Source of the DNA: Anthopleura xanthogrammica
Lineage: Eukaryota > Cnidaria > Anthozoa > Actiniaria > Actiniidae
Assembly (NCBI GenBank): GCA_964019055.1
Contig: OZ025221.1
Coordinates: 3,021,713-3,085,712, forward strand
Direction: 5' to 3'
Length of the DNA stretch: 64,000 nucleotides
Shown here: in pieces, positions 1-9,378 of the stretch
How the letters are laid out: each line of letters starts with the position of its first letter
How positions within the stretch are numbered: the stretch's first letter is position 1
Notes under the pieces: model-generated
Database searches by the model: none
What the model was told of the DNA's origin: nothing
The model's input: the letters and a program-made list of their open reading frames with translations, nothing else
Translations under genes and position numbers: made by a program

Positions 1-122
1 GCCTTCATTCACATACATTCCCTCAGTATTTTGGTCACGTTGGTTTGTTTGGGTTGAGTAAGTGACGTCACGAACGCTCGACCCAGTTCTCTCCGAGGGA
101 GATTTGAAGCGACAACTGAATA

Positions 123-374
123 ATGGCCGACGCGAAGAAAAACACAAATTTAAAGTACTTCTCGTTCGAATATGCAAGAAAAAATCCAGCATATATTTAT
201 TTATGTCATAAAGAACATTACAGCGAGTTTTTAAAGCGTTTTAAAAATTTGACCAGATTTCGTGCTAGTCCCCCTTTAAGTACGAGGGATACTCCACCAC
301 GATACTCGCTCAATATTGCTGCAAATGACCTGAAACTTCACAGAGACTCAAAGCAAAACACGAAACACAAGTAG
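123..374 (+). CDS. small hypothetical ORF (83 aa), possible first exon
   Basis: An 83-residue ATG-initiated reading frame of mixed, non-repetitive composition that starts MADAKKN and ends in a basic tail. It lies 53 bp downstream of a consensus CRE-like TGACGTCA at 63-70. No domain, signal peptide or membrane segment is recognisable. It is 145 bp upstream of a fragment of the channel domain found at 519-749, but nothing visible links the two. It could be a leading exon, since CACAA|GTAGGA at its end is a weak donor candidate, or a chance frame. Function unknown. Confidence 0.25.
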   Translation: MADAKKNTNLKYFSFEYARKNPAYIYLCHKEHYSEFLKRFKNLTRFRASPPLSTRDTPPRYSLNIAANDLKLHRDSKQNTKHK

Positions 375-518
375 GAATCAGTAGTGATTTACTGATTTTT
401 AATTTTTTCGAAAAATCGCCATACATTGCCTTATAAGTTCGATATATAGGAAACCACAGAAACCCAGCTTGGGATACCTGTGGTCAAATATATAAACTTT
501 TGCAAACAGAAGGTACGT

Positions 519-749
519 TTGTGGACATTTGTACTCCTCTCCTTCGGCATTCCGATATTGATTAGCATCGTTTATTGCTGGTCAGTCTGCGTTAAATCTC
601 GAGTAGAAGAAGTAGAACAAGCCTACAAGATTGATGCAGAGAATCCTCACCCAAGACAAACAATCACAACTCGAAGAGTCTTCAGCTGTTATCTTGCTCA
701 GCTACTTGGACGACTTATTTTGGGCATTGTGTTCACTGTATTACAGTAG
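519..749 (+). pseudogene. fragment of connexin-like channel domain (TM2 to TM3)
   Basis: About 230 bp nearly identical to the region encoding TM2, the cytoplasmic loop and TM3 of the channel-NACHT-LRR gene at 5799-9308. It carries an in-frame 3-bp insertion in the YCW..CVKSR segment and one private change (Arg to His before PRQ). Homology starts abruptly at TTTGTGGACATTTG and stops at CTGTATTACAG, where the frame runs straight into TAG. There is no start codon and neither the N-terminus nor TM4 is present, so this is a relic of a third copy. At the variable positions it shares states with both other copies (ILIS, KSR and DAE like 3179-3976; EEVEQ like 5799-9308). Confidence 0.8.
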
Positions 750-1155
750 ATATTTCTTTTTATTATGATCGAGCTTCTTTAAGATTCTTTAAACATGATT
801 AACATTTTTAAGTAGCTTTTTAAAGAATATATTACTTAAAATTAAGTAAGTTGTGCATGTGATACTGGTTTGATTTCAACTGATCTTGAAGGGCACTGAG
901 GCCTAGTTTATTATTACAACTGTAAATTTGAAATATAATCTTAATTTTCCATAAATGTGCACAAAACCTTGTGTTCAGATACTAGTAAAATAAATTCTGC
1001 TATTTCGTTTATCTTTTACAGGTAACTTTCACCATGAAGAAGGCCTTTGCTACGTATTACCTTAGCAATATATTCTGCCTGCCTTAAAGCTATTACTTTG
1101 AGAAAATATTAAATGGTTACAGTTTGAACATCTAGATGTCTTTAATTTGTATAGG
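750..1155. other. intergenic, no gene seen
   Basis: AT-rich sequence between the channel fragment and the foldback element. No open frame of note and no RNA gene recognised. Confidence 0.5.
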
Positions 1156-1316
1156 AAATCGCACGACCTCGAGTACAATTTGGAAATTAATAGGTACGAG
1201 TAATGTTTTGAAAGTTCTTGTAATTGCACGAGCCTTTAGGCGAGTGCAATTAAAGAACTTTCAAAACATTACGAGTGCCTATTAATTCCAAATTGTACGA
1301 GAAGGTCGTGCGATTT
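1156..1316. repeat. foldback (palindromic) MITE-like element
   Basis: Two arms of about 70 bp are inverted copies: AAATCGCACGACCT at the left and AGGTCGTGCGATTT at the right, with the inner arms (TAATGTTTTGAAAGTTCTT) also complementary. A short loop lies around 1238-1243. This is the typical form of a miniature inverted-repeat element. No coding content. Confidence 0.75.
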
Positions 1317-1327
1317 TTTATTTATAG

Positions 1328-2547
1328 TTCACTCGACAAAATTTTATAAAACATGCGAAGCGAAGGCATTCATTCATCTTCATTGCCTTTGCTATAACCG
1401 ACCCTTCTCCAAGAAAGCTAAGTCAAGAACAGCATAGAAAGTGTTAACGTTGCTGTAAACACTTTTTAGATTAGTATTTTATGTATGATTTGAACTACAA
1501 AATACTAGAAAATAATTTTACATCTCAAGTAAAAAGCCATTTTAATGCATGTTTACAACTATTGAATGACAGTATTGACAGCTAAACAGCGAATCAAGAA
1601 GCGACTTTTCTTTGAAAACGTACTGTGTGAAAACTAAGCGAAAGTTGAGAGTTTACAGTTCGCTAATATAAGTTTTTTTCCTCTTAGCATTTGCTAATAA
1701 CTGCAAAAACACAATTTCAAAAATACTTTCTTTGAAAACAAGTTAGCTGGACAACATCAAAAGGGATAAAAGCGACAAATATGTCGTTCATGTTAAAAGT
1801 TTTGAAGTACAGCTTGCCGTGAACGAGTCGCCAGTGATCAGACCATGTGCTTTGGATATTATTCCATCCTGTAGCTTGAAGAATTTCGCTGCTATTTTCT
1901 TTGAATGGTGAATTATCTGAAGATTTTATTATTTCAAGACTGGATTGACAACTTATAGGATCAATTAACTCGTGATAAATAGCTGAATTCGTCTCTCTAC
2001 AACTACTCGACAGTTTGCCGGTAAGATTTGATCTTAACTATTTTCAAAACAAAAACCGAGCCTCTACTCGCTGTATTTTTTCGCTAAACGGAAAGAAATT
2101 TGCTTTAAAACTATTGTTAGCTGTTTTCTACATATTGTACAATTATTGTAGATGTGGTGTTGAATATATTTTTCGAGAAGACCACAGAAGACAACAGGTA
2201 GTAAAACGAGAACATTCAGAACTCCAACTCAAATTGTTTGGCGAAAACTAGAAAGAAAAAACGACTTTCTACTACAAAACATGATTTATTAGGTCTTGAA
2301 TTTGTCTAGTTATCATAATTTGAGGCCTTCCTATGTGTGTATTGAACAGTTTTCTGAAATTTTTGCATTTTAATCTATAAAACACTTATTTTTTTGGGAA
2401 TTTCACTCATTTCACTGGGGAAATTTGCCGCTTTTGGCCGTGTTTCCATAGCGACCTAATTGGTACTCCCGCGGAGTACCAATTAACGCTGTAATTGTAC
2501 TCCTCTAGACCAATCAGAATCGAGTAATTTTGTCGAGTGTACTCTCA
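1328..2547. mobile_element. non-autonomous element, copy 1 (second copy at 57152-58308)
   Basis: About 1.2 kb that recurs at 57152-58308 with roughly 93-95 percent identity by eye. Its ends carry short inverted repeats, CACTCGACAAAAT near 1331 and ATTTTGTCGAGTGTACT near 2527. Both copies contain an internal 77-78-codon open frame (2015-2251 here) that lacks an ATG and begins at TTG. The two frames differ by one in-frame codon and many amino-acid changes, so coding is not established. No transposase, reverse transcriptase or tRNA-like head is recognisable. Confidence 0.65.
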
Positions 2548-2619
2548 ACTTATATATTTATAAATTTTGAGACTCAGCTTCTTGTTATAATTAATTACAT
2601 ACTACCCGAATTGAAGTCA

Positions 2620-3087
2620 CATGCATCGTAACATTTCACATGGTAGCCTTGTATTTTCACATAGTTTTCAATTATTTGATCTTTTGCCTTTGCGATTTCA
2701 CATGTATTTCATATGGTTTACTGGTATTTTTCACATGGTTTTGTGATTTTTGTGCCAAAATATTTCACACAAATTTCACACATTTTTACCATGTGAAAAT
2801 TTAGGACTACATCGTTTCACATGGTTTTCACATGATACTTTCACATGTTTTTCACATGTCTAAAAAAAACAAAACATGTGAAATCCATGTGAAAACACAT
2901 GTGAAATCCTTCCTTAATAACAATTTTTTTCACAGCATTTTCACATGGTGAAGGGTTGTGAAAAGGACTACCCCATTTCACATGGTTTTTCACATGGTTT
3001 TTTCACATGTCTGTGATGTGAAATACATGTGAAAGCAATGTGAAATATTTCACATGTGATTCACATGCATTTCACATATATTTCACA
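2620..3087. repeat. degenerate minisatellite based on TTTCACATG
   Basis: A dense irregular array in which TTTCACATG, its inverse CATGTGAAA and spaced variants recur many times. It runs to within about 90 bp of the ATG of the truncated channel copy at 3179. The last 190 bp are duplicated exactly upstream of the complete gene (5512-5707). Because the unit contains the palindromic core CACATGTG, the array has many E-box-like CANNTG sites on both strands. Confidence 0.8.
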
Positions 3088-3178
3088 GCCCTTGCCCCAG
3101 TAGTGGGTGGTCCTTCAAATATCAAATTCCTTGACAACAGCTTTCACTTTGAGCTGGAGGTCTCTTGTTGCTGTTCAA

Positions 3179-3976
3179 ATGGAGAGTTTGAAGGACCTTT
3201 TAACTCCTACTGCATTCAGTTTTTACGGTTATATTGTAGTTGTATGCTATCCTATTGTTGGAACAATATTCTTTGCAATTACAGGAAGCTTCATTGATCT
3301 AGAAAGACGACATTTTCACTGTAATGTTTGGTCAAAAAGTCTATTCAGCGAGAACTACCTTCGAGCTTCCTGTTTCGATCAGTACGAAAAACAGTACAAC
3401 TGGCCTTTACCTTTGTGGACATTTGTACTCCTCTCCTTCGGCATTCCGATATTGATTAGCATCGTTTATTGCTGGTTCTGCGTTAAATCTCGAGTAGAAG
3501 AAATAGAACAAGCCTACAAGATTGATGCAGAGAATCCTCGCCCAAGACAAACAATCACAACTCGAAGAGTCTTCAGCTGTTATCTTGCTCAGCTACTTGG
3601 ACGACTTATTTTGGGCATTGTGTTCACTGTATTACAGAAATTTGTGCTTTATCCACCTGGTTTTCCAACTAGTTTCGTTTGTGAGATGAAGTTAGAGAAA
3701 TCAAAAGTTCCCGTGACTGGTCCCAACATGACGTTTGCCAATTCATCTCTTATTGACTGTAGGAATTCCATGGGGTCAAACAAAGATATCTTGGCAATGT
3801 TAGTGTGGATTGTTAATATGATACTTGCATGTCTCGTTGCTGGAGAAATAATCTATCTGATAATAAAAGCATGTTGGAACAAGACCTTTATGAATGAAAG
3901 TAAATTTTGTCAAACACATATGTTTAATAGAAGAAAAACTCCAAGCAGAGTGTTCTCCCAACGTCACAGTGTTTAG
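3179..3976 (+). CDS. truncated duplicate: connexin-like channel domain only (265 aa)
   Basis: Starts at the same ATG (MESLKDLL) as the complete gene at 5799 and is nearly identical to it through all four membrane segments, up to AAACTCCAAGCAGAGTG. There homology ends (3952/6572), and the frame closes after seven further codons at TAG 3974-3976. The predicted product has four TM helices, two cysteines in each extracellular loop and a short cytoplasmic tail, but no NACHT or LRR. It differs from the full gene at about nine positions, all between 3342 and about 3553, eight of them amino-acid-changing. It could be a dead 5' fragment of a tandem duplication or a functional channel-only subunit able to co-assemble. 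The sequence does not decide. Confidence 0.6.
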   Translation: MESLKDLLTPTAFSFYGYIVVVCYPIVGTIFFAITGSFIDLERRHFHCNVWSKSLFSENYLRASCFDQYEKQYNWPLPLWTFVLLSFGIPILISIVYCWFCVKSRVEEIEQAYKIDAENPRPRQTITTRRVFSCYLAQLLGRLILGIVFTVLQKFVLYPPGFPTSFVCEMKLEKSKVPVTGPNMTFANSSLIDCRNSMGSNKDILAMLVWIVNMILACLVAGEIIYLIIKACWNKTFMNESKFCQTHMFNRRKTPSRVFSQRHSV

Positions 3977-4877
3977 ATCAGGCTATATAACACGGAAAAT
4001 CGTCTTCTATTTCTTTTATAAAATATTTTTTGAAGCTAAATCGGCATTTTGATTGCTGATAAGAATAGCAATTCTCCATAAGTGCGCCATCCACCAATCC
4101 ACAGATGACGTGAGCATGTTTAGATAGCCTCATCCAACACGCTTTTTGACCAATCAGAGCGCGCGTACTATCTAAATTATTTTATAAAAGCCTTTATCAT
4201 ATGACCGTATTTCACTGTACGTGTGATTCTAAATAAAACCTTTGGGGAAAATGTCGTCAGCAAAAAAAGTACGCTTTTCCGAAAAGTGTAATAATTTCCC
4301 GTTCGGACTCGCCGTTCGGACTCGCTGCCGTCAATCATGTAAAAACTACGCATTTTGATTCGCATTTATTAAAAACGCTTTGAAATCGATTTTTTATATG
4401 TGGTCATATGATAAAATGCTTATTGATTGAGTTAAGATCGGTCCGAACGGGAAAATATTTGGCTCTCGGTCCTTGGCACGGAACTCGCTGCGCTCGTTCC
4501 GTACTTCAGGACCTCGAGCCAAATATTTTCCCGTTCGGACCTCCCACTCAGTCAATAAGTACATAATATTGCTTCGAAGCAATGATATTTCAGCCCGTGT
4601 GGGTTGCTCAAAAGAAATGAACATATGCGATAATTTCTAGTAGCCAGGAAATGGTTGTCTGTGGACAGCCTGCATTGAACCAACAGTTTGTTTCAGTCTG
4701 AATTAACTTTATTTAAACACGGTATATCTCTTCAGGACTTACAGAATATATATAAAATACATGTATATAATTTATCTTAATTAACTATTTATAAAAGAAA
4801 AAAAGACTATAATATAAAATTAAGAAACTCAAACAAAAGAGCCTGCTTTTCAAGAGAGCCGTGTGCAAATGCGCCCG
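3977..4877. other. intergenic with foldback elements, no gene
   Basis: Contains a large hairpin at 4420-4558, with arms sharing GTCCGAACGGGAAAATATTT and its complement, and scattered copies of the CCGTTCGGACTCGC motif near 4305-4330. The segment around 4740-4850 is probably the 3' UTR of the adjacent LINE fragment. No coding frame is credible. Confidence 0.55.
4420..4558. repeat. foldback element
   Basis: Inverted arms of about 60 bp (TTATTGATTGAGTTAAGATC to the left, mirrored by the CACTCAGTCAATAA end), with a roughly 25-bp centre. MITE-like, non-coding. Confidence 0.75.
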
Positions 4878-5299
4878 CTATTTATAGTGTTGATTACAGG
4901 CAGCCTTAAAACTTCGAAGGGTTTGTGCTTGCCGTAACTTGATCGGGAGACTATTCCAAAGCACCGCTCCGTTATAGCTAAAGCTATTCTTAAGAAAATT
5001 AGTGCGAGGCAATGGAATAGAAAGTTTGTTCTCGAGTCACGTAGAGAATAGTTTGTAACACTGCTACGGTCTACAAATTTTGAGCGTAGATAATCTGGCG
5101 CAAGGCCATTACGTGATTTATAGACCATAACAGCTGTTTGAATTTGACGCTGGCAATCCAATTTTTTCCAGCCAAGTAACTCGAAAAGAATATCGGCATC
5201 AGTGTCATAGCTGGAAAAGGTTAAAACTCTAGCCGCACGATTTTGTAGCTTTTGTAATTTAGTGGCTAGTGGTTTACCACAATTTCCCCCACACAACAC
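4878..5299 (-). pseudogene. LINE reverse transcriptase C-terminal fragment
   Basis: Minus-strand remnant of the C-terminal region of a CR1/L2-like non-LTR retrotransposon. The visible text is LQKLQNRAARVLTF, ELLGWKKLDCQRQ and APDYLRSKF. A frameshift near 5040 follows, after which the other frame reads LPRTNFLKNSFSYNGAVLWN and ends in ACNQHYK-stop at 4878. It is 5'-truncated at about 5300, as is usual for LINE copies. It sits between the two channel copies, so the tandem duplication either flanks it or it inserted later. Confidence 0.85.
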
Positions 5300-5511
5300 T
5301 ACAGTAATTAAAATGAGGCTGAATCAGCGACGAAAAGATGAGCTGTAGAGTTTTGTGGTAGAAATGTTCGAGCCCGCGCTTTCTACTCGAAGGTTATGTC
5401 AAATCAATAAGTGTCTTTAAACTCCTCAATTTTGTATTTGAAAAAAGCTCTTGGTGCCATCCTTTCCTCTTAACCAATAATCTGTGATCTTGTTTTCCGA
5501 ATTGTTTTCCG

Positions 5512-5707
5512 AAAACACATGTGAAATCCTTCCTTAATAACAATTTTTTTCACAGCATTTTCACATGGTGAAGGGTTGTGAAAAGGACTACCCCATTTCA
5601 CATGGTTTTTCACATGGTTTTTTCACATGTCTGTGATGTGAAATACATGTGAAAGCAATGTGAAATATTTCACATGTGATTCACATGCATTTCACATATA
5701 TTTCACA
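5512..5707. repeat. duplicated TTTCACATG minisatellite upstream of the complete gene
   Basis: Identical to 2892-3087. Its left edge (GAAAACACATGTGAAATCC) is the left breakpoint of the tandem duplication, offset 2620 bp. The complete gene starts 92 bp after it. Confidence 0.85.
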
Positions 5708-5798
5708 GCCCTTGCCCCAGTAGTGGGTGGTCCTTCAAATATCAAATTCCTTGACAACAGCTTTCACTTTGAGCTGGAGGTCTCTTGTTGCTGTTCAA

Positions 5799-8700
5799 AT
5801 GGAGAGTTTGAAGGACCTTTTAACTCCTACTGCATTCAGTTTTTACGGTTATATTGTAGTTGTATGCTATCCTATTGTTGGAACAATATTCTTTGCAATT
5901 ACAGGAAGCTTCATTGATCTAGAAAGACGACATTTTCACTGTAATGTTTGGTCAAAAAGTCCATTCAGCGAGAACTACCTTCGAGCTTCCTGTTTCGATC
6001 AGTACGAAAAACAGTACATCTCGCCTTTACCTTTGTGGACATTTGTACTCCTCTCCTTCGGCATTCCGATATCGATTAGCATCGTTTATTGCTGGTGCTG
6101 CGTTAGATCTCGAGTAGAAGAAGTAGAACAAGCCTACAAGATTGATGCAAAGAATCCTCGCCCAAGACAAACGATCACAACTCGAAGAGTCTTCAGCTGT
6201 TATCTTGCTCAGCTACTTGGACGACTTATTTTGGGCATTGTGTTCACTGTATTACAGAAATTTGTGCTTTATCCACCTGGTTTTCCAACTAGTTTCGTTT
6301 GTGAGATGAAGTTAGAGAAATCAAAAGTTCCCGTGACTGGTCCCAACATGACGTTTGCCAATTCATCTCTTATTGACTGTAGGAATTCCATGGGGTCAAA
6401 CAAAGATATCTTGGCAATGTTAGTGTGGATTGTTAATATGATACTTGCATGTCTCGTTGCTGGAGAAATAATCTATCTGATAATAAAAGCATGTTGGAAC
6501 AAGACCTTTATGAATGAAAGTAAATTTTGTCAAACACATATGTTTAATAGAAGAAAAACTCCAAGCAGAGTGGATGAATACAGATTGAGTCAAAGGAGAC
6601 GAATAATTGCAGATACAGAAGACTTAGAGCCATTAATTAATCCATCACCAGGTGAAAATGAAGGCTGCATGAACCTAGATGATGTGTATGTGAATCTTAT
6701 CATTCACATTGGAAGATCAAGACCTGATTTTGACATGGAAAGAATGGACAAGCTTAGAATACTGGAAGAATATGTCAAATCCCCAGAAAATTCCATTAAA
6801 ATCAACAAACTGCAAGATTTGTTCCTCCCCAATAAAGACAGCAGTGACCCTCGTAAAATTCTTATTGTTGGCTGTCCTGGAATTGGAAAAACTTTGTTGT
6901 GCAAGAAACTCTTGCGAGAGCTGAGTAAGGGAGAGGTGTTAGAAGAAGAAGCTAGAAAATTTGTTCATTTGTATTTATTTCATTTTAGAAATTATAATTC
7001 CGAAGAAATGAGCAGCATGTCCCTTCAAACATTACTAAGTTGTGGAAAATATTCAGAGGGAAAACTAGAGGAAGAAGTATTTCAGTTCATACTTGAACAC
7101 CCTGACAAGATACTGCTGGTGTTTGATGGCTTGGATGAATTCAAAGACAATAAGAAGTGTATGGAAGAGGAGGAGAAACATGCTGGGAATGGTGTTGCAG
7201 ATGTTATGCCTTTTGGTGCTCTTTATGTGAAACTAGTAAAAGGCAAAATCCTCAAAGGAGCTGCAGTGCTCACAACTACAAGACCTTATGCAATAGACAG
7301 TGTTGAAGGTCTGAAATTTAACAGAACAGTAGAGATATTGGGGTTTTCTACTGAAAAAGTTAAAGAATATTGTACAAAGTTTTTCAATGATGATAGAAAT
7401 GCCATTGAAAAAATCTGGCAGCATGTTCAAAGCAATTTAAACCTGTTACATTTATGCTACATTCCTGTCAACTGTCTCATAATTTGTTCTCTTTTCAAAA
7501 AGATTAATGAACTTACAACCAGCTCTTTAGAAGGTGTTGCCTTGCCAAACACGCTGACAAAAATCTACCAAGGAGCATTAAGATTGTTCATTTTCAAACA
7601 TCACCCTGAATATCAGGGCAACACTTTGAAAAGGAGTGACCTTACATCTGATTGCACATTTTCTAGTTCAATAGAAGAAACACTGTTAAAACTTGAGGCA
7701 TTGGCCATGAAAGGAATTAATGAGAGACGACTGGTATTTGAATCAGAAGAAGTGCAGGGAATGGAAAATTGTGGATTGCTGAACCGCATGACAGACGTAG
7801 AAAATGCTCCATTTACTTACAAGCCTCAATTTTCCTTCATCCATTTGACAGTGCAGGAATTTGTTGCTGCCAGAGGGATTGCAAAAATGGATCATCAAGA
7901 TCTCCAGAAGTTTATATCTTCAAAAGTTAAAGATGAAAAATGGCATCTGGTAATCCAGTTTGTGGCAGGACTACTTAAAGGCAAGGAAGCAGTTGTAAGT
8001 GAAATATTTGCAAAGAATCTCCAAGATGCCATTTTACTCAATCGTGATAAAGGTGAAAGTTTGGCTTTACTGATGATTAAATGTTTGTATGAAACAAATG
8101 ATATCAGTTGTGTAAAGAGAGCAGCTGCTGAGCTCAAGTCAAACAGTAAGTTCACCAATCACATTAACTTGTGTTACCTCAGTCTCACTCCTGTTGATTG
8201 CACTGCAATAGTGTATTTTGTCAAACACATTGATAATTTAGAATCCCTAGATGTTAGTAAGAATCCATTGGGAGATGGAGGGTGTTCAGAACTATCAAAG
8301 TTGATTAAGACAGGGGGACCACAAAAATTAAATCTCAGGAAAAGTCGCATTACTGATCAAGGCTTGGTTACAATACTTGAAACAATGAAAACAGCTGAGA
8401 CATGTAATCTATCTCAGTTAAATCTCATTGAAAATAATGACATAACTGATAAAGGTTATTCAAAGCTATGTGATGCTCTCATGGATGAAAAATGTAAACT
8501 TACTGGGTTAGCAATTGATGATATGCTTGTAGATAAACATATGTCATTGAAACTTATTAATGCATTGAAAGATGAAAACTGTAAACTTACTAATCTTCAC
8601 TTAGATTGGGGTGAAGATACATTGAATAGAGTATTTTCAAAGTTATGTAGTGCTCTTGTGGATAAAAACTGTAAGCTGAGAGACCTGAGGATTGAAAGTA

Positions 8701-9308
8701 CTTTAAACATGTCACACATATGTAAAGTACTCAAAAATGAAAACTGTACACTAAGTAAATTGACGTTTCAACAAGATGGTATAACAGATAAAGAAATATT
8801 ATGTGTTTGTGAGGCACTGAAGCATGTGAATTGCAAATTTACAGAATTACATCTTACTCCTTTAGATTCATCTGATTTCTTTGAATTATCAGATGCACCT
8901 CAAAATACAAATGCAATATTTATACATTCAGAAATATCTGCTTCATTACAAATTACTGATCTGGGTGTATCATACATTTGTGATACACTTAAACACAAGG
9001 ATTGTAAACTTACTAGATTAAGCCTGGTCGGTTCATTCCCTGAAACCCTTACCAAGAAAGGTATTGAGGACTTGCAAAATGCTATCACACATGACAACTG
9101 TAAACTTGAAGAGTTGACACTGGGTTTTATTGAGGAATGCAAAATTCTGAAACCAGTACTAGAATTTAGAAAATTAGCATATACATGCAGTATTTCTAAT
9201 GATGGTGACCACAAAGTCTTAAAGACAAAGGGAATGTCTGGCCAGGAAATAGCACTTTCAAGTATGGTATTTGATGGAGAGCATTGCACTATCAAAATAG
9301 AAAGATAG
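5799..9308 (+). CDS. connexin/pannexin-like channel-NACHT-LRR fusion protein
   Basis: Intronless 1169-aa frame; the first ATG in frame (MESLKDLL) is chosen. Residues 1-235 form a four-helix large-pore channel-like domain: TM1 about 12-37, TM2 79-100, TM3 133-158, TM4 204-230. Extracellular loop 1 has C48 and C65, in an FHCN...CFD context. Loop 2 has C168 and C194, in an FVC...LIDC context, plus NxT/NxS sequons at N183 and N188. Loop order, the P-rich start of TM2 and the IDC-to-TM4 stretch resemble connexins. Two rather than three cysteines per loop resembles pannexins/innexins. A basic linker (RRKTPSR, RLSQRRR) leads to a NACHT domain: Walker A GCPGIGKT at 358-365, Walker B LLVFDGLDEF at 439-448, TTTRP sensor at 492-496, and the NLR signature FSFIHLTVQEFVAA at 678-691. 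RI-type LRRs follow from about 785 to 1130. The likely role is a membrane-anchored NLR receptor or gated channel; this is inferred. Confidence 0.85.
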   Translation: MESLKDLLTPTAFSFYGYIVVVCYPIVGTIFFAITGSFIDLERRHFHCNVWSKSPFSENYLRASCFDQYEKQYISPLPLWTFVLLSFGIPISISIVYCWCCVRSRVEEVEQAYKIDAKNPRPRQTITTRRVFSCYLAQLLGRLILGIVFTVLQKFVLYPPGFPTSFVCEMKLEKSKVPVTGPNMTFANSSLIDCRNSMGSNKDILAMLVWIVNMILACLVAGEIIYLIIKACWNKTFMNESKFCQTHMFNRRKTPSRVDEYRLSQRRRIIADTEDLEPLINPSPGENEGCMNLDDVYVNLIIHIGRSRPDFDMERMDKLRILEEYVKSPENSIKINKLQDLFLPNKDSSDPRKILIVGCPGIGKTLLCKKLLRELSKGEVLEEEARKFVHLYLFHFRNYNSEEMSSMSLQTLLSCGKYSEGKLEEEVFQFILEHPDKILLVFDGLDEFKDNKKCMEEEEKHAGNGVADVMPFGALYVKLVKGKILKGAAVLTTTRPYAIDSVEGLKFNRTVEILGFSTEKVKEYCTKFFNDDRNAIEKIWQHVQSNLNLLHLCYIPVNCLIICSLFKKINELTTSSLEGVALPNTLTKIYQGALRLFIFKHHPEYQGNTLKRSDLTSDCTFSSSIEETLLKLEALAMKGINERRLVFESEEVQGMENCGLLNRMTDVENAPFTYKPQFSFIHLTVQEFVAARGIAKMDHQDLQKFISSKVKDEKWHLVIQFVAGLLKGKEAVVSEIFAKNLQDAILLNRDKGESLALLMIKCLYETNDISCVKRAAAELKSNSKFTNHINLCYLSLTPVDCTAIVYFVKHIDNLESLDVSKNPLGDGGCSELSKLIKTGGPQKLNLRKSRITDQGLVTILETMKTAETCNLSQLNLIENNDITDKGYSKLCDALMDEKCKLTGLAIDDMLVDKHMSLKLINALKDENCKLTNLHLDWGEDTLNRVFSKLCSALVDKNCKLRDLRIESTLNMSHICKVLKNENCTLSKLTFQQDGITDKEILCVCEALKHVNCKFTELHLTPLDSSDFFELSDAPQNTNAIFIHSEISASLQITDLGVSYICDTLKHKDCKLTRLSLVGSFPETLTKKGIEDLQNAITHDNCKLEELTLGFIEECKILKPVLEFRKLAYTCSISNDGDHKVLKTKGMSGQEIALSSMVFDGEHCTIKIER

Positions 9309-9374
9309 TTTTATTTCTAAGAATCAGAAAACCGACATAACTTTTACAAGCTAGTAATTGTAGCACTTGTCAAG
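9309..9374. other. 3' flank of the NLR gene
   Basis: Short AT-rich 3' flank. The first AATAAA-like signals (about 9727-9740) lie beyond the adjacent MITE, so the mRNA may run through that element. Confidence 0.3.
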
Positions 9375-9378
9375 TTAA

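Noticed and set aside
3040..3297. 85-codon frame overlapping the channel start (and its copy at 5660-5917)
   Set aside because: It is another frame of the minisatellite and channel exon. The overlapping frame has clear domain structure and this one does not.
5799..6500. Treating the N-terminal domain as a true connexin
   Set aside because: Each extracellular loop has two, not three, cysteines and a longer second loop. Only a connexin/pannexin-like assignment is defensible without a profile search.
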